DNA from: an uncultured Pelagibacteraceae bacterium
Lineage (GTDB): Bacteria > Pseudomonadota > Alphaproteobacteria > Pelagibacterales > AG-422-B15
DNA length: 64,000 nucleotides
NCBI GenBank assembly: GCA_902524285.1
Contig: CABZCR010000001.1
Coordinates: forward strand, 145,774 to 209,773
Direction of reading: 5' to 3'
Of the stretch, positions 52,969 through 61,081 are shown in pieces. Both the position numbers and the translations under genes were made by a program. Numbering within the stretch: the stretch's first letter is position 1; every line of letters starts with the position of its first letter. The notes under the pieces are model-generated. The model searched no databases, had not been told where the DNA came from, and saw only the letters and a program-made list of their open reading frames with translations.

Positions 52969-53064
52969 AGATTATAAATTTTTCATATCAATCCCTGAAG
53001 ATGAAATATACAAGAAATAAATTCTTGTTGAAATTTTAAAGAGAACTTTTATTTTTTTAACAAG

Positions 53065-53511
53065 ATGTTTATGCGGACAGCTGCACTAATAATAGTTGCA
53101 TTAATTATTGCTTTTTTTCTATATCAGGCTTTTAGCAATCAATCGATAGAAGAAGAAGTTGCTCAAGCTCAAAAGCCAATTCACCCTGAAACAATAGCCG
53201 CTTATCAAAATAATTGTGCTTCTTGTCACGGAGTTAATTTACAGGGTCAAGAGGATTGGCAAAATACTCTAGATGAAGATGGGCATCGATTAGCCCCACC
53301 ATTAAATGGCACAGGCCACACGTGGCATCATTCTCCAGATTACTTGTTTCAAGTTATTAAATATGGCTTTCCAAGTTTTGATCCTAATTATGAGGGAAAA
53401 ATGCTTGGCAATGACAGCTTAAGTGAAGAAGAGGTTTGGCAGCTGATCACTTACATCAGACAAGAATGGCCAGTACAAATACAAGATGTCTATAACAGTA
53501 GATATGAGTAA
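53065..53511 (+). CDS. Membrane-anchored class I cytochrome c
   Basis: A 148-residue protein with an N-terminal membrane anchor (residues 5-22) and a periplasmic cytochrome c domain. The heme motif CASCH is at Cys51-Cys54-His55, and Met113 in YEGKMLGND is the likely distal ligand. LSEEEVWQLITYIRQEW is the usual C-terminal helix. It transfers electrons in the periplasm or at the membrane. It stands alone, with no oxidase or reductase genes nearby, and resembles small cbb3-associated or DUF305-neighbour cytochromes; the partner is unknown. Confidence 0.88.
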   Translation: MFMRTAALIIVALIIAFFLYQAFSNQSIEEEVAQAQKPIHPETIAAYQNNCASCHGVNLQGQEDWQNTLDEDGHRLAPPLNGTGHTWHHSPDYLFQVIKYGFPSFDPNYEGKMLGNDSLSEEEVWQLITYIRQEWPVQIQDVYNSRYE

Positions 53512-53580
53512 TTGCTGTTAGCAGTCAAATTAGGATGTCGAAACGAATAAAAAGCAGAATTCACTTATATTAAATAATAT

Positions 53581-53844
53581 TTAATTTTTTTCATGTCTTA
53601 GTGTCTTAACGTCTTCCCTCTGTATCTGATCCAAAGCTTTGTGAATTCGTAAGTTGGAAGTGCTTCCATCAGCTTTACGGATCGTAATAATTGTTTCTTT
53701 TGGTGGGCAATTTGGTTCATGACAGCTTAGTTCAGCAATGCTTACAGTAGTATCTTCATTTAATCTAAATTTTTCTATGATTAGATTTTTTAAATTTTGA
53801 GTAGCACTTTTATTTGATTTTTTTTTCTGAAACATACCCTGCAT
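53581..53844 (-). CDS. Small conserved protein with CHEPxCPP motif
   Basis: An 87-residue soluble protein. ELSCHEPNCPPKETIITIRK carries two cysteines and a histidine (C-H-x3-C) that could bind a metal, and RIHKALDQIQREDVKTL closes the domain. I recall similar small proteins at the end of CobW/WD40 operons in Alphaproteobacteria, but no function is known. It lies one base after the WD40 gene on the same strand, so it shares the zinc-related operon. Confidence 0.65.
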   Translation of the reverse strand: MQGMFQKKKSNKSATQNLKNLIIEKFRLNEDTTVSIAELSCHEPNCPPKETIITIRKADGSTSNLRIHKALDQIQREDVKTLRHEKN

Positions 53845-53845
53845 T

Positions 53846-54865
53846 TTACTGCTCCCAAAGAGGTGACCATAAAATTTGGCCTTTTGAGTCTCCGACTAAT
53901 ATATGTGATCGATCGGGTGAAATACTAATATTTGATACTTCTGATCCTGTAGGATTTTGAATAAGGACGTCATTTGGATGTTCTGATAATTCTGAGAGAA
54001 GAACCATGCCATTTCTAAATCCAGCAAAAATTGCTTTCTCCCCAGGCAACGACTCAACAAAAGTTGCGTTTTGTTGACCACCACTTGCAATGCACAGAGG
54101 CTTGCGTCCTTTAGGACCCTCCTTGCCATCGAATGGCCAGCATATAGCTTCTTTTGCACCCGCTGTTACTAGATAAGGGTTGTCTCCGGCCCATGTAAAA
54201 CTTTTTACTTTTGACGGGTAACCTGACATCGCAAAACTTGCTTTGTCTCGAATTCGCCAAGCATGAAGCTCATTTTCTTGCATTGTTGTCACCAGATACT
54301 TACCATCTGGACTAAACCCAACTTTACCGTGTGAACCTTTCCAAGCAAATTTCGATGATTTCCATTTGTTTTTTTCTAATCTCCACAAAGTTACTCCTCC
54401 ATAACATGAGACAGCAATTCTCCTTCCATTTTGATCAATTGCGATACCACCTATCGTACTTTGATGCTCTAGTATTTTTGGCTTATCATTTTCATCTGAC
54501 CAGATGTAGACATTTTTTCCAGACGAACATAAAACCATACTTTCATATGCCGCTACATTATCTACCCAACGTGTTCCAAAATTGTAAATTTCCTCGACCT
54601 CAGCATTTGTCGATATTTTTAAAAAACGACCATCTTGCCCGCCTGTTATGACCCCATCATTACTTGAAGCTATGCTTAGTATTGCGCCAGAGTGCGCTTG
54701 AACTTCTAAGGGATCATTATCTGGCCAAAAAAACCTTATTGATCCGTCTCCAAATCCAACTGCAACAGCATTCTCTATTGAAACTGCACCTGTAACAGGA
54801 GCGCCTGTTTCAAAGACCTTTCCATTTTCTTCAAAGCGGGATTTTATTACAGATTCGTTATTCAT
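53846..54865 (-). CDS. WD40-repeat protein of the CobW operon
   Basis: A 339-residue beta-propeller without signal peptide. About seven WD40-like units are visible (VGFGDGSIRFFWPDND; GVITGGQDGRFLKIS; IAVSCYGGVTLWRLE; GKVGFSPDGKYLVTT; YLVTAGAKEAICWPF; IFAGFRNGMVLLSEL; ISPDRSHILVGDSKGQILW). It is probably a scaffold. It is encoded 11 bases after the CobW-type GTPase and one base before the small CHEP protein; the co-occurrence suggests a role in metal delivery with the GTPase. Confidence 0.82.
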   Translation of the reverse strand: MNNESVIKSRFEENGKVFETGAPVTGAVSIENAVAVGFGDGSIRFFWPDNDPLEVQAHSGAILSIASSNDGVITGGQDGRFLKISTNAEVEEIYNFGTRWVDNVAAYESMVLCSSGKNVYIWSDENDKPKILEHQSTIGGIAIDQNGRRIAVSCYGGVTLWRLEKNKWKSSKFAWKGSHGKVGFSPDGKYLVTTMQENELHAWRIRDKASFAMSGYPSKVKSFTWAGDNPYLVTAGAKEAICWPFDGKEGPKGRKPLCIASGGQQNATFVESLPGEKAIFAGFRNGMVLLSELSEHPNDVLIQNPTGSEVSNISISPDRSHILVGDSKGQILWSPLWEQ

Positions 54866-54876
54866 CTAAAGCAGAA

Positions 54877-55851
54877 CTAATCTGATTTACAACTTTCGAA
54901 GCCCTCTTTCAAATTCATAGTCTCTAATTTGCGACCAATAAATACAACTCGGGAATTTCGAATACTTTTCTCAGGCCATGGACCCATAGGAGATGCATCC
55001 ATGAGCATATGAACTCCTTGAAATACGTAGCGATCTTTTTCATTCTTAAAATCAAGAATGCCCTTTGATCTAAGAATATTTTGACCATGCGTTTGTAATA
55101 GGTTTCCAAACCACTTCTCAAATTTTTCTAAGTCAAGCGGAGTGTCAGAAACAAAAGAAACACTGGTTACATCGTCATCATGTTCATGATCATGATCGGA
55201 GTCCAAAAAATCAGGTTCAACCTCTAAGACGCGATCAAGACTAAAAGCATTAAGACCAAGAATTTCCTCAAGAGGTGCAGCGCATCTATTTGTTTCGATA
55301 ATTTTTGTATAAGGATTAATTTTTCTAATACGATCCTTAACACCTGCAAGCTTACTTTTATCGACTAAATCAATCTTATTGAGCAGAACTACATCCGCAA
55401 AAGCGATCTGCTCTTCTGCCTCATGATGTTCTCCGAGTTGAGTGCTAAGGTGGACAGCATCTGCGACAGTGACAATAGCGTCTAATTTAGTTCGGTCTGC
55501 AACATCTTGATCGACAAAAAATGTTTGAGCTACAGGCGCAGGGTCAGCAAGTCCTGTTGTCTCTACAATTATTGCATCCAGCTGATCTGCACGCTTCATG
55601 AGACCTCCAAGTATACGTATTAAATCGCCTCTAACTGTGCAACAAATACATCCATTGTTCATTTCAAAAACTTCTTCATCAGCATCAACTACGAGATCAT
55701 TGTCTATTCCTTGCTCACCAAACTCATTAACAATTACAGCATAACGACGACCGTGTTGTTCAGTTAAAATACGATTTAATAAAGTAGTTTTACCTGCTCC
55801 TAAAAAACCTGTTAATACTGTTACTGGTACTTGTGATGTATTAGTTTCCAT
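54877..55851 (-). CDS. CobW/COG0523-family GTPase (zinc metallochaperone type)
   Basis: A 324-residue G3E GTPase: Walker A GFLGAGKTT (residues 15-23), the metal motif GCICC (Cys68, Cys70, Cys71), VETTGLADPAP and the guanine motif NKIDLV. A His/Asp stretch (DSDHDHEHDDD) precedes the CobW C-terminal domain, typical of members that handle zinc. Zur-regulated relatives (ZigA, ZNG1) deliver zinc to client enzymes in starvation. It is downstream of the zrg-like genes and upstream of WD40, all on the minus strand. Confidence 0.9.
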   Translation of the reverse strand: METNTSQVPVTVLTGFLGAGKTTLLNRILTEQHGRRYAVIVNEFGEQGIDNDLVVDADEEVFEMNNGCICCTVRGDLIRILGGLMKRADQLDAIIVETTGLADPAPVAQTFFVDQDVADRTKLDAIVTVADAVHLSTQLGEHHEAEEQIAFADVVLLNKIDLVDKSKLAGVKDRIRKINPYTKIIETNRCAAPLEEILGLNAFSLDRVLEVEPDFLDSDHDHEHDDDVTSVSFVSDTPLDLEKFEKWFGNLLQTHGQNILRSKGILDFKNEKDRYVFQGVHMLMDASPMGPWPEKSIRNSRVVFIGRKLETMNLKEGFESCKSD

Positions 55852-55915
55852 AAATATTTATTTTATTAAGAGTTTTATCAAATTTACATTTATATTTATA
55901 AGAATGCACGATTAA

Positions 55916-56380
55916 TTACCAATCAAAAAAACCATGAACACCCGTCTCGCCACGATAATATTCAATTTTGTTAGCAGCCATCTCATAACCTACTATGGCA
56001 AGATCTTCTATATTTTGATTTTCAATTTTCATTGTTCCAGTCACATAAACAGGCTCCCACCACGCAAGTCCTTTCCATGGATTTTCTGCCTCAACATAAA
56101 CGAGTTGGTTTGGTGCTGGTGGCGGTACATGAATACAAGCTCCAATATAGGGAACTAATAAAAAAGTATTCACACCACGGCCATACATATCTAATGGGAG
56201 GACATAACCTGGTATTTTTACTTCTTTATCTACCAAACTTTTATTGAACTTTACTTCTCCGGGACTGAAAACAGAAGTCCATGGAATTAAATCATCCCAA
56301 TCTATTTCCTTTGGTGAAGCGTAAGAAACAAGAGGTATAAGCAAAAAAATTAATATTAATAATCGAGATAGTTTTATCAT
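55916..56380 (-). CDS. DUF3299 periplasmic protein of the zinc transport operon
   Basis: A 154-residue protein with a signal peptide (MIKLSRLLILIFLLIPLVSY then ASP). The mature part has IPGYVLPLDMYGRGVNTFLLVPYIGACIHVPPPAPN, the signature of DUF3299, an all-beta lipoprotein-like family of unknown function. It overlaps the permease gene upstream by four bases. In gene order it follows an ABC permease, an ATPase and a ZrgA-like protein, as in the Vibrio zrg zinc uptake cluster described from V. cholerae. Confidence 0.8.
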   Translation of the reverse strand: MIKLSRLLILIFLLIPLVSYASPKEIDWDDLIPWTSVFSPGEVKFNKSLVDKEVKIPGYVLPLDMYGRGVNTFLLVPYIGACIHVPPPAPNQLVYVEAENPWKGLAWWEPVYVTGTMKIENQNIEDLAIVGYEMAANKIEYYRGETGVHGFFDW

Positions 56381-57627
56381 ACTTTAATAGACATACCGTC
56401 ATTGATGGAAAACCAGTACGCTCTTACCGCTGGCAATAAGCTGACAATTATTGAAGAAATTATAAACATGATGAAAACATAAATATCTCTCAAAGTAAAA
56501 AATTCAACATTTACCAAAATCCCGTAATTATAATCAATCCATGGCTGAAGTATATTAAGCGTGCCAAATAAAAGTATAACACTAAGCAATATGCTTAATA
56601 GCGCTATAAATATTGCCTCTAGCATCAATAAACCCATTACTATACTGGGAGAGGCTCCCATGGCTCTCCATATTGCCATTTCTCTTCTTCTTTCATTTAA
56701 GTTTGAAAACATAATAGCAGCCATACCAACTAGCGTTGTGAATATTACAACAATGGATATTCCAAGCAGTAAATTTTCCACAACCCCCACCACACGCCAT
56801 AGTTCTTGTAATGCAGCGCCTGGCAAAATTGCTGTCATAGCCTCTTCGGGATATTCATTTACCCAACGTTGGAGATTAAAAATGGAAAGTTTTGATTTAA
56901 CTCCAACTAATACTGCTGTGATATTTTTTGGAGTAAGATCCATTTTTCTTATTTCTTCAATTGGAGTCTGCTGTCCAGGAATCTTGGCTCCGGTTGACCA
57001 GTCAACATGGATTGCTTCAATAGCTGCTAAACTGACAATCACAGTATTATCTACTGGCGTACCAGTCTTTTCCAATATTCCTGAAACTCTAAAAGGTTGA
57101 TCGTCATGATCTGAGAATGATCTCAAACCATGAGATACTATAAGCGGCGTGTCAATTGAATAGTCTAATTTTTCAGCTACGCCTGCCCCTAATACGACAT
57201 CATAGAGGTCCTCAAATAAATTTCCTTTTTGAATATTTATTGATTGTCCTCCTCTATATTTATATCGTGAAAAGAATTCCTTGTTTGTGCCCATTACTCT
57301 AAAACCTTTATGGCTATCCCCAAGCGAAATGGGTACTGTCCAGTCAACTTCTTCTTTGTTTTCCAAATCCTGATAGCTTTCCCATGTTATGTTATTCGTT
57401 GCATTTCCAATTCGGAACACTGAATAAAGTAGTAATTGAACTGAACTTGCCCTTGCGCCAATAATCAAATCTGTTTGAGAAATAGTATCCGTGAAACTTG
57501 TATAAGCTGATGTTCTTAATTTTTCTACGCTCATATAAAGCATTAAAGATAATGAAATTGCAACAACAGTCATACTTACAGTCAACGCACGCGCATAAAG
57601 AGAACTGATTGAAAGCTTTATTAGCAT
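56377..57627 (-). CDS. FtsX/MacB-type ABC permease (Zrg-like)
   Basis: A 416-residue permease with an N-terminal span (residues 12-30), a large periplasmic domain (about 45-265) and three C-terminal spans, the FtsX/MacB/LolC topology. MFSNLNERRREMAIWRAMGASPSIVMGLL is the conserved cytoplasmic loop before the penultimate span. It works with the ATPase encoded two bases upstream. Such transporters usually act mechanically on periplasmic or outer-membrane components rather than as classical importers. Context with a DUF2796 protein points to zinc acquisition. Confidence 0.85.
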   Translation of the reverse strand: MLIKLSISSLYARALTVSMTVVAISLSLMLYMSVEKLRTSAYTSFTDTISQTDLIIGARASSVQLLLYSVFRIGNATNNITWESYQDLENKEEVDWTVPISLGDSHKGFRVMGTNKEFFSRYKYRGGQSINIQKGNLFEDLYDVVLGAGVAEKLDYSIDTPLIVSHGLRSFSDHDDQPFRVSGILEKTGTPVDNTVIVSLAAIEAIHVDWSTGAKIPGQQTPIEEIRKMDLTPKNITAVLVGVKSKLSIFNLQRWVNEYPEEAMTAILPGAALQELWRVVGVVENLLLGISIVVIFTTLVGMAAIMFSNLNERRREMAIWRAMGASPSIVMGLLMLEAIFIALLSILLSVILLFGTLNILQPWIDYNYGILVNVEFFTLRDIYVFIMFIISSIIVSLLPAVRAYWFSINDGMSIKV

Positions 57628-57629
57628 AA

Positions 57630-58316
57630 TTAATTTTCCCTGATTAGAATTTCATTTATGTTGATTTGGCGATCAAATCGATTTGAAAGTGATTTATCAT
57701 GAGATACCATGAGTAGAGTTGAATTATTTTCAGAAATTTGCTTAAACATTAAGTCCAAAAAAAGTTGCTGTGCATTTGTATCAAGTGAAGAAGTCGGTTC
57801 ATCTGCGATAATTAATGACGGATTTCCAATTAACGCCCTTGCAACTGCAACTCTCTGCTGCTGCCCGACACTTAAATTACTAGCCCTATATTGGGCTATA
57901 TCATCTGGCAACCGTAATTGCTTAAATAGCTCCAACGCTGCCGCTCTTTTATTTACAATATTTTTTGACCTTGCTTGAGAGAAATACAAAGGAAGTAAAA
58001 CATTATCAACGACATTAGCGTAAGGAAGCAAATTAAACTGTTGAAAAATTATTCCAATATTGTCTGCCCGATACTCATCTTTTGTTTTAGATGAAAGTTT
58101 ATTAATAGTATTGCCATTGATGGATATACTGCCAGATAATGGATTTAAGAATCCACATATCAGAGACAAAAGAGTAGTTTTACCAGAACCACTTTCCCCC
58201 AATAAGAGAACTTTTTCACCTTTTTTAATTTCAAGGCTTGGGACAAATATTTTAAAATTACTTTTTTTTGACCAGTAGAAATTTAGAGACTCGATCTTAA
58301 TTATACTTTCATCCAA
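57630..58316 (-). CDS. ABC ATPase, LolD/MacB type (Zrg-like)
   Basis: A 228-residue ATPase with Walker A GESGSGKTT (residues 36-44), signature LSVGQQQRVAVARAL, Walker B LIIADEPTSSLD and H-loop VSHDKS. Closest in type to LolD/MacB ATPases. It starts one base before the end of the DUF2796 gene upstream and is two bases from the permease. It energises the FtsX-like permease of the same operon, which is presumed to be zinc-related. Confidence 0.9.
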   Translation of the reverse strand: MDESIIKIESLNFYWSKKSNFKIFVPSLEIKKGEKVLLLGESGSGKTTLLSLICGFLNPLSGSISINGNTINKLSSKTKDEYRADNIGIIFQQFNLLPYANVVDNVLLPLYFSQARSKNIVNKRAAALELFKQLRLPDDIAQYRASNLSVGQQQRVAVARALIGNPSLIIADEPTSSLDTNAQQLFLDLMFKQISENNSTLLMVSHDKSLSNRFDRQININEILIREN

Positions 58317-58964
58317 CTAGATTTTTCCTTTTAAGTCTATGAAAGGCTCATCTCCTTCCACTTCAAAACCCGTAGAACCTTTTTCAGATACAAACTGTAC
58401 CTCAAGTTCTCCAGAGTTTGGAAAATTAGTAAAATATGGAAAGCTTATTCTGTCAATTTCTTTTATGTTTTCGCAGTTAAATGAGTAGTGAGCTACAAAT
58501 TCATTGTGAGCCTCTTCATCGTGATCATCATGGTCATCGTGGTCATCATGCTCATCATGGTCATCATGGTCATCATGCTCATCATGGTCATCATGGTCAT
58601 CGTGATCATCATGGTCATCGTGATCATCATGGTCATCGTGATCATCATCTTGATTGACCCCAATTTCAGAATTTACTAAATTACAATTTGAGGACTCGGG
58701 AAGACTAAAAATATTATCAAAATTTCCAAATTTTTCTAAAGCTGCATTTACAAGAGCAATATCAGACTGAGTTTTAGCTTCATATTCAAAACCTACAATA
58801 TCAGCTCCAGGAATAAAAAATTCAAAATCTATGGCATTTCCTTCAATAGCAATATTTAATTCACCAACACCATGCTCATGTTTATCAACTTGTCTTGTTT
58901 CTTCAGCCACCGAAACTGACACCATTGCAGATATTAGTAGCGAATAGTAAATATTTTTTTTCAT
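58317..58964 (-). CDS. zrgA: ZrgA-like DUF2796 zinc-binding protein with Asp-His repeats
   Basis: A 215-residue exported protein with a signal peptide (MKKNIYYSLLISAMVSVSVA then EE). VDKHEHGVGELNIAIEGN and GADIVGFEYEAKT are DUF2796 signatures. Near residues 105-150 is a run of about fourteen DDH/DEH triplets. The C-terminal beta domain ends in GDEPFIDLKGKI. It should bind Zn2+ in the periplasm, as ZrgA of Vibrio does, and pass it to the downstream transporter. A Zur-type palindrome lies 58 bp upstream of its ATG, so it is very likely derepressed in zinc starvation. Confidence 0.85.
   Translation of the reverse strand: MKKNIYYSLLISAMVSVSVAEETRQVDKHEHGVGELNIAIEGNAIDFEFFIPGADIVGFEYEAKTQSDIALVNAALEKFGNFDNIFSLPESSNCNLVNSEIGVNQDDDHDDHDDHDDHDDHDDHDDHDEHDDHDDHDEHDDHDDHDDHDEEAHNEFVAHYSFNCENIKEIDRISFPYFTNFPNSGELEVQFVSEKGSTGFEVEGDEPFIDLKGKI
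58517..58650. repeat. 9-bp tandem repeat encoding DDH/DEH in zrgA
   Basis: About fourteen near-identical 9-bp units (on the plus strand mostly TCATCATGG, TCATCGTGG or TCATCATGC). Triplet runs of this kind change copy number by slippage, so the number of histidines may vary among strains. Confidence 0.85.
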
Positions 58965-59022
58965 CCATGCTCCCTTTTGAATTTAAAAAATTTTATTGAA
59001 AAAAATTTTGTGTGTCTAGAAA

Positions 59023-59041
59023 AATGTTATTTTATAACATT
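59023..59041. promoter_or_regulatory. Zur box upstream of the zrg-like operon
   Basis: AATGTTAT - TTT - ATAACATT, a perfect 8-bp inverted repeat with 3-nt spacer, between the zur stop and the zrgA start. Its core TGTTAT-N3-ATAACA is the same as that of the znuA/znuC box, and it matches the known proteobacterial Zur consensus with GTTAT/ATAAC half-sites. Confidence 0.82.
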
Positions 59042-59048
59042 GTATAAT

Positions 59049-59468
59049 CTATTGACTCGTATTTTGAAGATGTTTTTGATCACATGTCTTACAAGTGCCG
59101 AATAACTCTAAATTATATCCACTTAATTTAAGACCATTCATATCTCTTACTTCAGACAAATATTTATAAAGTTTTTTATCACTTATCTCATCTATTTGAT
59201 CACAGCTTTTACAAATTGAAAAAATTGTTCCATGCGGTTCCACACATTTTGAATTGCAAGCAACAAATGCATTTTGACTTTCAATTTTATGTATTTCCCC
59301 AATTTTTATTAACTTTTCTAGGGCTCTATAGACTTGAGGTGGGGCTTTGATTCCTCGTTTATTGACATTGTTTAGAATAGAGTAAGCTTTAACGGGTCTG
59401 TTAGATTTTTGTATGAACTCGAGTACAATTCTTTGGTTTTTTGTTAACTTTTTACTATTTTCATTCAT
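59049..59468 (-). CDS. zur: Zur, zinc-responsive Fur-family repressor
   Basis: A 139-residue Fur-family protein. The N-terminal winged helix (KLTKNQRIVLEFIQKSNRPV and APPQVYRALEKLIKIGEIHK) carries the DNA contacts; the dimerisation domain has two CxxC pairs (CKSC and CKTC) for structural zinc and CVEPHGTIF for the regulatory site. Repression with Zn2+ bound is expected at the two boxes described here. It is the last gene of znuC-znuB-zur and overlaps znuB by eight bases, giving autoregulation through the znuC promoter. Confidence 0.92.
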   Translation of the reverse strand: MNENSKKLTKNQRIVLEFIQKSNRPVKAYSILNNVNKRGIKAPPQVYRALEKLIKIGEIHKIESQNAFVACNSKCVEPHGTIFSICKSCDQIDEISDKKLYKYLSEVRDMNGLKLSGYNLELFGTCKTCDQKHLQNTSQ

Positions 59469-60258
59469 AATTTTTTTTTCTGATTCTCATTAATGATAGG
59501 ATAAATAAAATTAACGCAACTACAACAATTGATGGTCCTGATGAAGTGTTTATTTCAAAAGAAGCATACAGTCCGATCAAAACCGATAATAGACCGCCAA
59601 TAATAGATAGTATTACCATTTGTCTTGGATTATCAGATAGATTACGAGCCATTGCAGTTGGTATAATTAGTAAACCAGTTATAAGAAGTATACCGATCAT
59701 CTTAATAGATATTGCAATCAGGGCTGCAAGTAAAATTGTGAATATGGCATTTACTCTTTCTGGCTTCATACCTTCAGCTTCAGCTAACTCATAATTTACT
59801 GTTGATGCAAAAAGAGGTTTCCAAATATAGCTTAAAACAACAAGTATCAAAGCCCCTCCAATCCATATTACTAGCAAGTCATTCGAATTAACTGAGAGAA
59901 TATCTCCAAACAAAACACCCATAACATCAAATCTTATAAAGGATAAAAAACCAAGTATTACCAACCCAATCGCTAGTGATGAGTGTGATATCAGGCCTAG
60001 GAGTGAGTCCCCTGCTAGATTGGTTGTTCTTTCAAGCCTTAATAAAAGTATTGCAACCAGAGATGCAACAACAAAGATAGTTAAGGAAACATTTATATCT
60101 AATGTTATTGAAATTAAAACACCTAGTAATGCTGAATGAGCTAACGTGTCACCAAAAAAAGATAATCTCCTCCAAACCACAAAACAACCTAACGGTCCAG
60201 TAACAAGGGCAATCCCAATACCTGCTATTATAGCTCTTACGATAAAATCATCCAACAT
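59461..60258 (-). CDS. znuB: ZnuB, zinc ABC transporter permease
   Basis: A 265-residue inner-membrane permease with about eight hydrophobic spans. GPLGCFVVWRRLSFFGDTLAHSALLG is the family signature in the second span region, and ELAEAEGMKPERVNAIFTIL the cytoplasmic loop. It imports Zn2+ with ZnuC and ZnuA. It is two bases from znuC and overlaps zur, so it is cotranscribed with both. Manganese-type permeases of the same family look alike; zinc is assigned from the Zur box and neighbours. Confidence 0.92.
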   Translation of the reverse strand: MLDDFIVRAIIAGIGIALVTGPLGCFVVWRRLSFFGDTLAHSALLGVLISITLDINVSLTIFVVASLVAILLLRLERTTNLAGDSLLGLISHSSLAIGLVILGFLSFIRFDVMGVLFGDILSVNSNDLLVIWIGGALILVVLSYIWKPLFASTVNYELAEAEGMKPERVNAIFTILLAALIAISIKMIGILLITGLLIIPTAMARNLSDNPRQMVILSIIGGLLSVLIGLYASFEINTSSGPSIVVVALILFILSLMRIRKKNYE

Positions 60259-60260
60259 AG

Positions 60261-61010
60261 CTACTCAACTTCCTTAATGATATTACCATCTGATGAATGA
60301 ATATGATCATGGTTGTGTTCATATATCGATAACAGTTTTGCAGATTTCTCTCCAAATAATTGTTTATAAGGATTACTTTCTGCAACGTCTCTTGGCGTTC
60401 CACAGCAACATACATGACCATTCAAACAAACAACGTAGTCAGTTGCAGACATTACCACATGCAAATCATGAGAGATAAGGAGTATCCCACAGTTTAGATT
60501 TTCACAGATAGTTTTTATTAGGGAGTACAAGGCAACTTCTCCAGTAAAATCTACACCCTGTACTGGCTCATCAAGAACTAAGAGCTCAGGTTTTTTTGCT
60601 ATTGCGCGCGCTAACAAAACTCTTTGAAACTCACCTCCAGACAAATCTCTAAGATTGCTATCTTTTAAATGCTGCACACCAGTTAAATTGAGAGCACTAT
60701 CAATATCATCTACTTTTAAGTTTTGAGTTAAAACCATGAAGTCAGCAACCCTTAAAGGCAATGTCCAATCAATCGACACTTTTTGGGGTACATAGGATAT
60801 TTTTTTTGTATTTCTCTCAACTCTTCCACTAATAGTCTTATATAAACCTAGAGCTATTTTAGCGGTTGTCGTTTTACCAGAACCATTGGGACCAATTAAC
60901 GTTACAATTTGCCCTCGTTTTATTTCTAAATCAACATCTCGAACAAGCCATTTTTTATTTTTAAAAATTCCTGCATTAGTCAATCTAATTAGAGTTTCAC
61001 TATCGTTCAT
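60261..61010 (-). CDS. znuC: ZnuC, zinc ABC transporter ATPase
   Basis: A 249-residue ATPase: Walker A GPNGSGKTT (residues 40-48), Q-loop SYVPQKVSIDWTLPL, signature DLSGGEFQRVLLARAI, Walker B LLVLDEPVQGVD and H-loop ISHDLH. The Q-loop segment with W-x-LP is characteristic of ZnuC. The C-terminal tail has HNHDHIHSS, typical of zinc members. Transcribed divergently from znuA; the shared 71-bp gap contains a Zur-type palindrome 23 bp before its ATG. Confidence 0.94.
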   Translation of the reverse strand: MNDSETLIRLTNAGIFKNKKWLVRDVDLEIKRGQIVTLIGPNGSGKTTTAKIALGLYKTISGRVERNTKKISYVPQKVSIDWTLPLRVADFMVLTQNLKVDDIDSALNLTGVQHLKDSNLRDLSGGEFQRVLLARAIAKKPELLVLDEPVQGVDFTGEVALYSLIKTICENLNCGILLISHDLHVVMSATDYVVCLNGHVCCCGTPRDVAESNPYKQLFGEKSAKLLSIYEHNHDHIHSSDGNIIKEVE

Positions 61011-61033
61011 AAATAATGCTTGATAAATTTTTT

Positions 61034-61048
61034 TGTTATATTATAACA
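61034..61048. promoter_or_regulatory. Zur box between znuC and znuA
   Basis: TGTTAT - ATT - ATAACA, an inverted repeat with the same half-sites and spacing as the box before zrgA. It is 33 bp before the znuA ATG and 23 bp before the znuC ATG, so one dimer (or two) could repress both divergent transcripts. Confidence 0.85.
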
Positions 61049-61081
61049 CTATATTTATTTAACCATGAAAGCAATAAATCT

